Shown here one piece after another: positions 55,902-64,000 of a stretch of DNA of 64,000 nucleotides (position 1 is the first letter of the stretch; each line of letters begins with the position of its first letter). This DNA is from Macrolepiota albuminosa (lineage: Eukaryota; Basidiomycota; Agaricomycetes; Agaricales; Agaricaceae). Both the position numbers and the translations under genes were made by a program. A model generated the notes under the pieces. It was not told the DNA's origin. It saw only the letters and a program-made list of their open reading frames with translations, and made no database searches. The stretch covers positions 2,045,826 to 2,109,825 of the forward strand of contig JAMWFC010000116.1 of assembly GCA_027475525.1 (NCBI GenBank). Reading direction: 5' to 3'.

Positions 55902-56827
55902 ATGTCACATAACACTGCTAATGCAAATCCTGGGTCATTTCAGCCCTCCACGTCGTCCCATAGCGACATTAACATGCACTCTATGTCAAACATTCTCCTT
56001 GCGCCGTTGAATGAGCTGCAGGCTCTTGCACACACCCTATTCTTGTCTTTGTCACCAACCCAGACCAAACCACCACCTCCCCCCACTCTTGCCGCGTTTT
56101 TAGAATGCGACAAAACACTCTCGTCTGCAGTCAACCTAGCTCATAAACATCAGATAAAACAACGTAAGATAGACGCGTTGGAACAAGAGATCCTGGAACT
56201 GGAAGCGCGGTGGCGCGAGATCGCGTCGGCGCTCGAAGGAGGCAAAAGGGAACTCGAGGAAATGATTGAAGAGGGGGAAGAGAGAATAAAGGCCATAGAA
56301 CTTGCTAAGAAAGGTATGTACATGATTATTACCTGTATACAGCGATGCTTGAGTGGCTTTCAGCGGCCATACCATATCCCGAGTTACTGGCGTATGCTCA
56401 AAGTATCAGCGCGTTTACATCCGCACCACCAAACATGCCAGATCTCACCCTTCCAGGACAACCTCGATTTATGCTCAAAGTATCAGCGCGTTTACATCCG
56501 CACCACCAAACATGCCAGATCTCACCCTTCCAGGACAACCTCGATTGTTCTTTCCACCATTCCCGAATGAAGAGAAGATGCGTCGCGGCCGCCTCAATGC
56601 GGAGGCACCGTTGGGGCTTCTTGGAGAAACACATTCTGTGGGCAGACGTAAGATATGTCTTTTTTTCTTACTCCTTTCTATTAATATAGTATGTTTTAGC
56701 GCCAACTGTATCCCCCAAGGTCAACGAGCTGGATCAACATCATGGTGTAAACGCGTATCGGCAAGATTTACGTGGTCCCCAACCCCAATTCTTCGACTTG
56801 GACTTGGATTTAAATCCGGATTTGTAA
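55902..56827 (+). CDS. MED4: Mediator subunit Med4
   Basis: Middle-module subunit of Mediator, linking transcription factors to RNA polymerase II. Exons 55902-56313, 56364-56647 and 56700-56827; with one 77-bp copy removed the product is 248 aa. Residues 45-137 form a coiled coil (IKQRKIDALEQEILELEARW, EGGKRELEEMIEEGEERIKA). The Med4 core follows: AAIPYPELLAYAQSISAFTS, APPNMPDLTLPGQP, FFPPFPNEEKMRRGRLNAEA, PLGLLGETH, ending in an acidic DLDLDLNPDL tail. The S(A/Y)xTSAPP block is diagnostic. Duplication 21 lies in exon 2 and shifts the frame as given; duplication 22 covers the stop and does not harm. It is divergent from the CLC gene with 78 bp between start codons. Confidence 0.93.
56393..56546. 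repeat. 77-bp tandem duplication 21
   Basis: Copies 56393-56469 and 56470-56546, inside MED4 exon 2, encoding the SISAFTSAPP segment twice out of frame. Confidence 0.95.
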
Positions 56828-56960
56828 ATAAACAGTCGAACTATTGCCTGTATGTCACTCGATGTGCTAATCTGTGCACAAACGATTTAAATCCGGATTT
56901 GTAAATAAACAGTCGAACTATTGCCTGTATGTCACTCGATGTGCTAATCTGTGCACAAAC
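56807..56960. repeat. 77-bp tandem duplication 22
   Basis: Copies 56807-56883 and 56884-56960, across the MED4 stop codon and 3' flank. Confidence 0.95.
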
Positions 56961-57106
56961 CCAAGGGATAGAATTCGCACTAGGTAAGTGACTCAGTTCG
57001 GTATACGACTGCTCATTGAGCTCGTTCTATTTTATGGAGGAATCAGTTTTGCAGCCGACTCAAACTGGTGTATTGTTCCATTGATAACTTCACCATCCAT
57101 GGTAAA

Positions 57107-57697
57107 TTATGGACTACCCTCTCTGGTTCGTTTACCCTTGAAGCACTCAGCATACATTTCCAATTGTTTACGGAAGCCGTGATTGGGATTGACAATGTTA
57201 CGTTTTGTTTACCCTTGAAGCACTCAGCATACATTTCCAATTGTTTACGGAAGCCGTGATTGGGATTGACAATGTTACGTTTTGCCTGTGTATGTTGAAG
57301 AGCCTCTGATACACACATGCCAGAGGATGCGATGAGGTAGGCGATAACTACGGTCGCGCCGCGACTTATGCCCTTATAACAGTGAACCTATGCGACATGA
57401 GAGGCAAAAAGATGAGAAGAAAATGTGACAATTACAAGCACTTTGTTTTCTTTATTTTTTGCAAGTGCTGATGTTGCGAAATCAGTCGTCGTTGGTAGGT
57501 AGTACAAAATGTTTGATGCCGTCCTATCCACCACTGGAATACGTTCTCGTAATATCTCCAACGGTTGGTCTGTATTCCAAGACCGAGAAGACATGGGTTA
57601 TGCCAAGTAGAAAGAGTTCGTTCTCGTTACGGACCACTGTGGCGCCAGAAAGGTACAGTCTTGGGATGATGAGGCGCGGGCCGACCAGGACTGGCAT
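57107..57697 (-). CDS. Dual-specificity protein phosphatase
   Basis: Small DUSP-type phosphatase acting on phospho-Ser/Thr/Tyr. Exon 1 57697-57436, exon 2 57387-57107. It opens PVLVGPRLIIPRLYLSGATV and GITHVFSVLEYRPT, then IPVVDRTASNILYYLPTTTD and the P-loop VHCYKGISRGATVVIAYLIA, i.e. HCX5R with Cys and Arg in place; the usual Ser/Thr after Arg is Gly. The helix after it (VSEALQHTQAKRNIVNPNHG) is typical, with the N-P-N turn. A one-base shift is needed near 57545 between RPTV and RERIPVVD. Duplication 23 adds a false second copy within exon 2; a single copy ends CFKGKRTREGSP. About 170 aa when corrected. Substrate unknown. Confidence 0.82.
57130..57283. repeat. 77-bp tandem duplication 23
   Basis: Copies 57130-57206 and 57207-57283 in the last exon of the phosphatase gene. 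Confidence 0.95.
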
Positions 57698-58425
57698 TCA
57701 AATATTCACGAGTTGTCTTCTAAATTTTAAGGTTGTAGCCTGCCATCGAGCTGTTAGTATAATAGGTTGAGGGATCATTCGAAGACGGCGCCGTGCTGGT
57801 GACTATTGGTATATATCCACAAAGTCAAGATACCCCATCGAATACATCAAGTTTTTATACTGCGAAGAAGCAATCATATGTCCGTATCGCGTCTACTTGT
57901 GAGTAATAACTGGTAGTCCGTGATAAATAGAATAGGGCTTTTTACTGGAACAGGAACTGGTTTGTAAGTAGGTATATGGGATATGTGTACTGTTGAGACG
58001 CAACAGGACGCAACGGTACGGTGACCAGAGTAGTAATTGATTGAAAATCCAGGTTATGACACTATGATAATTCAAGTGTAGATAATAAGTATCTTGTCCA
58101 AGCTCAAGCTCAGGGTTTGCACATGTATCGGTGACCCTTGACTATCAACGATCACCTTCGTTATCGTGCTTATGCGTCAATATGTAACTGAGTTATGCAT
58201 TCAGGTCTTCGTCTGGTGGATGATTGGGTGGGTGTGTTTATCGTGCTTATGCGTCAATATGTAACTGAGTTATGCATTCAGGTCTTCGTCTGGTGGATGA
58301 TTGGGTGGGTGTGTTTATCACTATAGCTACTTGAAACGAGACCTTTGTTAGATACGGCTGGTATGCCACGACCTTCAACGTCAGCAGTGTGTTACAATCA
58401 GTTTTCAATCCTGCCAAGACTTTGA
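57698..58425. other. Intergenic region, divergent phosphatase / palmitoyltransferase
   Basis: Includes duplication 24 and possibly an unresolved first exon of the DHHC gene. No other gene seen. Confidence 0.4.
58161..58314. repeat. 77-bp tandem duplication 24
   Basis: Copies 58161-58237 and 58238-58314, intergenic. Confidence 0.95.
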
Positions 58426-59711
58426 CTGATTACTCACCTCTCAAGTTGGTTGGCTTATCCTCCGACGCAAGGATGGTTATGGGGAGGTGAGATTTGCTAT
58501 CCTTCGTCATGCTGACAAGTGATTCACTCCTTTCACATAGGTGCATATTTAGTCATTTCTAATTTTATGATACTTTCGGTCGCTATGACATACTTCCTGC
58601 TTTGTCGAGGCCGGAATACGCACAACGTACCTCACTTCCCTCTCCCGGATCCGTCCACGTTGACGGAGCCATATGAATGTATCAATTGGCAGGGTGGTTT
58701 GGCTGTGTGTACGAAAGGACAGTGTAAAGGCGCGTGGAAACCGCCCAGGACCCACCACTGTTCCACTTGTGGAGTCTGTCGTGTCGGTTTTGATCATCAT
58801 TGCCCTTGGGTGCGTTCGCGTTGTATGCCCAAGTCATTCGTGAAATTAATATCTGTACTAGCTTGGAAATTGCGTGACCCTAGCGAGGATGAAGCCGTTG
58901 TATGCCCAAGTCATTCGTGAAATTAATATCTGTACTAGCTTGGAAATTGCGTGACCCTAGCGAGGATGAAGCCGTTCTTGTGCCTCTTATATCTCACTCC
59001 TGCTACTGCTGCTTTTGCCATCGCACCCTCGCTAAAGTACTTTTACGCCATGTATCTCTAGCGCTTGGAGTATCCAGGAATGACGTCTGGACGGTAGGAG
59101 CTGGTGGGATTGGTATGGATCGTGGATTTTTTTGGAGGACCTCTTGGTCGGTGGTTTTGGGGCATTGCCCTAGGTTTTAGAATTTTGAAATCCCAGAACG
59201 GTCGTGACTATAATCTTCCTGGAGAATTCATCGAGAAGCCTCATCTGCGACTACTTATCTTAGTTACATGCGTTACCCTAATCTCGGTGTTCTCTCTGGT
59301 AAGTCGTTTTTTACGTGACTAGTATAGTATCTTGATTCTGCAATTAACAGGGTTTGGCAATCATGACAACAAGAGCTGTTCTTTTGGGAACTACTTCTGT
59401 TGAAACACTGGGCCAGCGCATTGTTCCTCAGGGTCAAGCCCTCTTGAAGTCACCCGCAACGTTCATTTGCATCCCGGACAAAGGATCAAGACGACGTGTC
59501 TATGAGGTGCTCAAAAGTGAAAAAATATATCATTTGGGAATCAAACATAATTTGTGGTCGCTGTTAGCCGAACCATTATGTCCCGCGGAACCTGGGTGAG
59601 TTGGTTTTACAAATAAATATCATTCACCGACTCATTGGCGTACAAAGTAGTTACTCATGGCCAAGAATAAACTATGCGATCCTTCAGCGACTCCGCAAAC
59701 GTGACAATTGA
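58426..59711 (+). CDS. DHHC palmitoyltransferase (start unresolved)
   Basis: Membrane S-acyltransferase that attaches palmitate to cysteines. The frame is open from 58426, but no good start is seen, so an upstream exon is likely. A membrane helix ([20 protein letters not shown]) precedes the cysteine-rich domain [34 protein letters not shown]; the catalytic DHHC is at 58792-58803. Then [62 protein letters not shown], a TTRAV-type TTxE-like segment ([16 protein letters not shown]) and a C-terminus [15 protein letters not shown]. One-base shifts are needed near 59030, 59095 and 59130. Duplication 25 sits in the intron after DHHCPW and its following exon. With DHHC intact, I read a functional gene in poor sequence. 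Confidence 0.85.
58819..58972. repeat. 77-bp tandem duplication 25
   Basis: Copies 58819-58895 and 58896-58972 in the DHHC gene, directly after the DHHC exon. Confidence 0.95.
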
Positions 59712-59798
59712 GTCGGTCTTTGGAACCCATACGATGTGTCTCTTGACAAAACAAGCATCAAGGCGCGGTTCCTGCAACGACCTTCAGCAATCTTCTCG

Positions 59799-60707
59799 TT
59801 ATAATAAATTATCCATACCTTTATTACCGCAGCCAGTTGCCGGCCAAAATCCAGCGGTTTCCCCACTGAGGCATGCTCCATTAAAGAGGGCACCACCATC
59901 GCTACCTGACCACTGGCTGCATGATACTTCTGTGAAGGACCCTGTCAACGCTCCATGACCCGATGGGAAAAATGCGTTTGCGCCGCCAGTGTCCTGACAA
60001 ATATCGAAACTATACAAGTCATAATTTTACAACTTCTGGAGACATTCGACTATCAGACTTACTGGAATGACTGTCCGTGTTGATTACTTGGGTTGCTCTG
60101 GGTTTGTCCGCACCATTCCTGGAACGGATTGACATGAGTGATACATCTACCTACGGCATTGCGCAAGACTTCACTTGATTTCCGCTAACTGGGCTGGATT
60201 GTTATGAGTGAATACTCTCATCTTGTATCTACTGGTGAGGACATACCATAGATCTGTAACCTTGACCACAATAGAATTAAATGGTCCAGAAAAGGATGGA
60301 GAGAACGGATCGGCTGTTCCTGTGATAGCAAAGCAACGACCACATGCATCGCCAGCACCGGCCCCCGGTGCCGCACCAAATGCAAGCTGGTTCATGGCTG
60401 CATAGCAAAGCAACGACCACATGCATCGCCAGCACCGGCCCCCGGTGCCGCACCAAATGCAAGCTGGTTCATGGCTGCGTGAATCCTGAAGCTGACTTCC
60501 CGCAAGCTGAGGGGATATTGTTAGCTTGGCTTTTCTGGCATCGCTTTAAGCCATCTTACCTGGCGCACCGCATCCGCTGTAAAAGGTGAATGAGGCTTGA
60601 CCAGAAGGATTCTGTAAATAGCCACCAGTCGCTCGGCTTTCGAGGGCGATGGCACTCGCGCCTGTAGCGCCCAGTGCAAAGAGTATCAATGAAAGCATGG
60701 CTGGCAT
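59799..60707 (-). CDS. GH45 endoglucanase, basidiomycete (subfamily C) type
   Basis: Secreted beta-1,4-endoglucanase of the small, expansin-like GH45 type known from wood-decay basidiomycetes. Exons in coding order: 60707-60560, 60506-60247, 60193-60175, 60118-60063, 60009-59799; corrected for one 77-bp copy and one missing base the product is about 205 aa with no cellulose-binding module. Signal peptide about 1-19 (MPAMLSLILFALGATGASA). Core: ATGGYLQNPSGQASFTFYSG, ACGKSASGFT, MNQLAFGAAPGAGAGDACGR, CFAITGTADPFSPSFSGPFN, VVKVTDLCPVSGNQEWCGQT, HFDICQDTGGANAFFPSGHG, SCSQWSGSDGGALFNGACLS. The HFD aspartate is the expected general acid. One exon is 19 nt. Cys pattern fits the family. Confidence 0.93.
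60325..60478. repeat. 77-bp tandem duplication 26
   Basis: Copies 60325-60401 and 60402-60478 inside GH45 exon 2. One reading-frame base is missing exactly at the outer edge (about 60479). Confidence 0.95.
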
Positions 60708-61305
60708 TTGTTATGCTTGCTTCTCTGTCGTTCGCATTTTGTACTCTTTTTCTTCGCCATAACCTCGGCATTCAATCCAGAAGACAAAAATATAAACCTT
60801 ATAAACCTTACATATGATCAAGACAATTCTGACATGAAGTTCCCAGAGATTACCCTACGTTTCTAAGCAGCAGGCTTCTGACACCTTGTTCTAAACATGT
60901 TCCTCAACAGCTTGTGAATTCGAAGATTGAAATAAACCTCTCGCCATGCGAGGCCCTCTGGCTTCGACACTCACGTTTATTAATCACGACAGGCTTGGAC
61001 AGGGCCTTGTGACTTCTGTGAGAGACACGAGAAGGATTCCTCTGGATAAACAAACGAAACTGCCATGAATCTGGACTCTTTATTCAAGAACAATCCGCTT
61101 ATCTGATAAACATATGATGGATCAGATCTCTGTTGGACAATAAGCAAAGAGAGCTCAATTGTTATGATAACTGTTTTCCACGCAACGCACGGGCTGATCG
61201 GACTCGCGGTAGAATCGTAAGAGGTGGATTGACTTGAACATCTTTCTACACGTTCCTTCCGTCAATCTCCCGAATTCAGAGGCATCCAAAGCATAATCTT
61301 GTCAC
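60708..61305. other. Divergent intergenic region GH45 / acyltransferase
   Basis: About 600 bp with a TATAAACCT direct repeat at 60789-60812. Shared upstream region for two accessory genes. No open frame supported. Confidence 0.45.
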
Positions 61306-62820
61306 ATGCGGGTAGTTTCTCGCACTCGCCTTTTCCCAACTTCTCCTCATAAGTCGACACATACATCACTGTCAATCCTCGACTCCAGAGTCTTGCGGTA
61401 CGCTCCATCAGCGGGTATATGGATCTTCAAAGATGGCCCTTCTGTTGAAGAGCTATCTGTCAGCCTGAAAGTAACTCTTGACGCATACCCTCAATGGTCA
61501 GGCCAGCTTCAGTGGGCACCATACGATTCCACTGGTGATCATACTCAACGATTTCAACGCTTAATGCTTGCATATGGCACTCCAGATGATCCCGGCGTTG
61601 AATTCATCGTCGCTGAATCTTCCCGCTCAACATCATCCTTTGCTGGCAAACCAGTGGACGGATGTACAGATGCTCGCGTTCTTCCTTTCCCTGAGCTTAT
61701 CGATGGAACGACTCCTTTGGCATTTCATGATGCTGTGTCTTATGCTGGCTTACCTTCCTTGATCATTCAGGTCACCACGCTAGCAGACCGCGGCGTTGCT
61801 ATTGCGTTGAAATTCTCCCATTCAATAGCAGATGCACAAACATTACTTTATTTCACCAAGGATTGGGCGACTGTATCACGAGCTGTTCGGAGGCAAAAAC
61901 CTCCACCAGTGCTGTCTCCGATTTTCAATCCGTCGTTGATAGATTGCGCCGCAGCTGGAGACATTGATGCCCTTGATCCATCACCCTCTATACTCGAGGT
62001 AGCACGAGGATTGCCTCTGCACCGATACGACTGTTGGAACTCTCAACTTAATTGCCCCCCATTTCTCAAATCGTTGACGACGATCCCGCCGGAGGTCGAA
62101 TCATCAGTGAACCAATTTGGACCGCCACTCGACTGGGAAAATTGGGATTATACTGCACCCATGTCATACTACTTGGTTGAATTTAGCTCCTGCGAGTTAC
62201 ACGCAATGTGGGAAGAGGCGAATTCATTCTCCCGGGTCAGTCATCTCGATGCGCTCCAGGCACATATCTGGAACCTCGTCATACGTGCTCGGAAACTCGT
62301 TGAGGGTGAATGTTATTTGAATATACCTTTTGGATTCAGAAATCGTCTAAATCCACCTTTACCCACATCTTTTATCGGTTCTCCCCTAACCACAATAAAA
62401 GTGACAGCAGACGCTAAGGATGCAGCTGGACTTGAACTTGGACCAATGGCTGCTTCCATCCGTTCTTCTCTCAGTGCTTTTGATGCATCCACCCTGCCAG
62501 CACTCCTCCACGAACTAGCTTTCGAGATCAGCCCCCTACGCACGTGGAATGCATTCTTCGGCTCACGCAACACAATAATTACATCTTGGCTTCATGAAGA
62601 GCTGCGTATGCAAGATATGGACTTTGGGACCGGACCTCCAACTCACGTAGAGGCTGTCATACCACACATTGATGGTTGTGTCCAAATCATGGAAGCAAAC
62701 GAACGAGGCCCTGAAGCAAAGGCTTGGCACGAAAATGGCGCAACCGTCTGCCTTCATCTTAGAGATGCTGTGATGCAGAGCATCTTGAGTGACCCAATAT
62801 TGAGGAAGTACCGACGTTAA
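61306..62820 (+). CDS. BAHD-like acyltransferase (transferase family)
   Basis: Acyl-CoA-dependent O/N-acyltransferase of the plant-BAHD/fungal trichothecene-acetyltransferase superfamily. Single exon, 504 aa. The catalytic HXXXD motif is HSIAD at residues 172-176 (LKFSHSIADAQTLLYFTKDW), at the end of the first domain. The structural DFGWG-like motif appears as DFGTG at residue 439 (MDFGTGPPTHVEAVIPHIDG). Other family marks are AYPQWSGQLQW near residue 62, SRVSHLDALQAHIWNLVIRA and LNIPFGFRNRLNPPLP in the second domain. The product is not predictable. No polyketide synthase, terpene cyclase or P450 lies beside it in this window, so no cluster is evident. Lack of introns, unlike nearly every neighbour, is notable. 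Confidence 0.88.
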   Translation: MRVVSRTRLFPTSPHKSTHTSLSILDSRVLRYAPSAGIWIFKDGPSVEELSVSLKVTLDAYPQWSGQLQWAPYDSTGDHTQRFQRLMLAYGTPDDPGVEFIVAESSRSTSSFAGKPVDGCTDARVLPFPELIDGTTPLAFHDAVSYAGLPSLIIQVTTLADRGVAIALKFSHSIADAQTLLYFTKDWATVSRAVRRQKPPPVLSPIFNPSLIDCAAAGDIDALDPSPSILEVARGLPLHRYDCWNSQLNCPPFLKSLTTIPPEVESSVNQFGPPLDWENWDYTAPMSYYLVEFSSCELHAMWEEANSFSRVSHLDALQAHIWNLVIRARKLVEGECYLNIPFGFRNRLNPPLPTSFIGSPLTTIKVTADAKDAAGLELGPMAASIRSSLSAFDASTLPALLHELAFEISPLRTWNAFFGSRNTIITSWLHEELRMQDMDFGTGPPTHVEAVIPHIDGCVQIMEANERGPEAKAWHENGATVCLHLRDAVMQSILSDPILRKYRR

Positions 62821-62945
62821 TATATGCCGGCAAGGTCTACGTACAAGACTTGTAATTTCTTTAAACAATTAGCTTTCATCAGAAAACCTGTGATGCAATC
62901 TTGAATGGAAAGTGCGAGAGTCCTGCAAAGGCTTAGAGGTGATTC
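62821..62945. other. 3' flank of the acyltransferase gene
   Basis: Short AT-rich stretch between the acyltransferase stop and the LTR-like element; nothing else seen. Confidence 0.4.
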
Positions 62946-63838
62946 TGTTGGGATGGAATGTCTCCCAACGTAAAGTAAACCTGACTGACCCAGGTGGGTG
63001 GTGGTTTGACTTCCATGGTAGACAATATGTCATGCAGTAGCGGCTGAGCACCATAAATGATGAAGTTGGGTGAGAAACATCACTAGCATGTAGTTACTGA
63101 CCCTGGTGATTCCAAGATATAGGGGGTGTCACCAATCCAGATGAGTCAGTTTTATTTTATCTTAGAAGACATTCTGTAAGGGTGACCTCTGGAGACTATG
63201 GCTCAGTCACACAGCTGGAAAAGGGAGATCCAAAGTATAATATACTAATAATTACTCAGCTGGCAGAGAGAGATTCAAGAAGAACAAGTCTAGAGATTTT
63301 CTATGCTGGGACTGATGCTTCTAAAGCTTCAGAAGCATGGGAAACAACAACAAACCCTTAAAAAACTTGAAAATTGCCTAAATAAACAAATAAGGCAGGA
63401 AAATTCTTGACAAAAACAAGTATTAAAATATGCACAGTGAGGAATCTCAGATGGTGGATGGAATTCACAAGCTTAAGGTCACACCAACATCATGCATCAA
63501 AATACGCCCCTCCTGCATACAGTGCCTGCCTTTCGAAGGGCACTAGGACTTTGAAAGTCAGAAAAGCAAACTCTAGCTTATATAAGCTGCCTGTATGTAG
63601 GTTTGAAGGAGCCACACTTGTCTGAAAAATAGCTGAAGAATTAGAACACCTCAGAGGCTGAAAGTAGTACTAATAGATAGAATTGAAAGAATAGAAGCAA
63701 TAAGGTGAAAGAATGAAAGAAGAAATATGAAAATGAATGAAGAGAAAAGGAAGGAATAAGGAGTGAAAGAGAAAAGAAATGAGGAGTCCTCTGACACATT
63801 CCATTAAGCTGCATAGCTTAGTGGAATGTTTCCCAACA
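62946..63838 (+). mobile_element. LTR-like element, 893 bp
   Basis: Begins TGTTGGGATGGAATGT and ends TGGAATGTTTCCCAACA, i.e. TG...CA with short terminal inverted repeats TGTTGGGA/TCCCAACA, the hallmark of a long terminal repeat. A TATA-like box (TTATATAAG, 63578-63586) lies two thirds along, as expected of a U3-R boundary. A strong hairpin, ACATTCCATTAAGCT with inverse AGCTTAGTGGAATGT, lies at 63796-63829. The 5 bp on each side (GATTC, GTGTC) do not match, so it may be one LTR of an element continuing to the right of the window rather than a solo LTR with its target duplication. No reverse transcriptase is visible here. Confidence 0.65.
63796..63829. repeat. Hairpin near the LTR 3' end
   Basis: 15-bp arms with one mismatch around a GCAT loop, inside the LTR-like element, overlapping its terminal TGGAATGT. 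Confidence 0.8.
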
Positions 63839-64000
63839 GTGTCTTAAACTATTGCAAGCATCCAATTGTAGAAACACTGAATGCTATTTACACTGCTGGC
63901 ACTGAAAGATGTTTCCATTGGAAAAAGTGTAAAAGAAACATGTTATACAATTTCCAAAGTGCCAATTTCAGATAGAAAAAGGCACTTTGCTTTGCTTAAA
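63839..64000. other. Sequence right of the LTR, possibly element interior
   Basis: 162 bp, AT-rich, without an open frame of note. If the LTR is a 5' LTR this would be the leader of the element. No clear tRNA-primer site (TGG...) follows the LTR directly. Confidence 0.3.

Noticed and set aside
665..60478. The 77-bp pairs as a new transposon, integration scar or CRISPR-like array
   Set aside because: The repeated sequence differs at each site, only the length is shared, there are no spacers, and a neutral k-mer overlap explains it.
61306..62820. A secondary-metabolite cluster around the acyltransferase
   Set aside because: No backbone synthase, P450 or regulator lies near it in the window; the neighbour is a GH45 gene.

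Overview
This window is nuclear DNA of a filamentous basidiomycete, most likely an agaricomycete. About 27 protein-coding genes lie close together on both strands. Almost all are cut by short introns of about 45-60 bp with GT(or GC)...AG ends. Several products have the basidiomycete form of their family: a Ste50/Ubc2-type adaptor with SAM, RA and two SH3 domains, a GH45 endoglucanase of the small basidiomycete type, the IPC-synthase subunit Kei1, and agaricomycete-style proteins of unknown function. Exon coordinates were worked out by hand from reading frame, splice signals and remembered family motifs. No database search was possible.

Layout. 1-3064: 3' part of DNA polymerase delta catalytic subunit (+). 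3532-4021: ribosomal protein eL30 (+). 4152-5875: actin-related protein Arp9 (-). 6055-8839: lanosterol synthase (+). 10163-13055: condensin subunit Brn1/CAP-H (-). 14771-16158: agaricomycete protein of unknown function (-). 16779-18414: Leo1 (+). 18698-20856: ataxin-10 homologue (-). 21125-21869: V-ATPase assembly factor Vma12 (+). 21951-22931: Nudix CoA diphosphatase (-). 22932-26746: gene-poor. 26747-28885: BRAP2/Etp1 (+). 29146-29654: small unknown (+). 29903-32396: Ste50/Ubc2 (-). 32480-35286: motif-rich endocytic-type protein (+). 36283-37370: DnaJ protein (-). 37548-39410: Ipi3 (+). 39411-41799: gene-poor. 41800-42279: TMEM14 protein (+). 43621-44533: PQ-loop protein (+). 44682-45758: Kei1 (-). 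45960-47099: eIF4E type 2 (+). 47271-48103: MsrB (+). 48368-49017: tropomyosin (-). 49902-52080: DUF2408/Cub1 (+). 52301-55823: CLC chloride channel with CBS domains (-). 55902-56827: Med4 (+). 57107-57697: dual-specificity phosphatase (-). about 58426-59711: DHHC palmitoyltransferase (+). 59799-60707: GH45 endoglucanase (-). 61306-62820: BAHD-like acyltransferase (+). 62946-63838: LTR-like element.

The genes are mainly housekeeping: replication and chromosome structure, chromatin and transcription, ribosome and translation, sterol and sphingolipid synthesis, vacuole and ion transport, MAPK signalling and cytoskeleton. They do not form a pathway cluster. The accessory part is the right end: secreted GH45, lone acyltransferase, LTR.

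The most striking pattern is not biological in the usual sense. Twenty-six direct tandem duplications, each with a period of exactly 77 bp, are scattered through the window. Many break conserved genes. Single-base frameshifts occur only in the zones that hold these duplications, and three sit exactly at the outer edge of the second copy. An identical period at unrelated sequences is what unmerged k=77 assembly-graph overlaps would give, so I read them as assembly joins rather than mutations. Real features worth a second look are GC-AG introns, two 17-nt micro-exons carrying the CLC pore motif, a start codon alone on its own coding exon, and the LTR. I found no convincing new multi-gene system.
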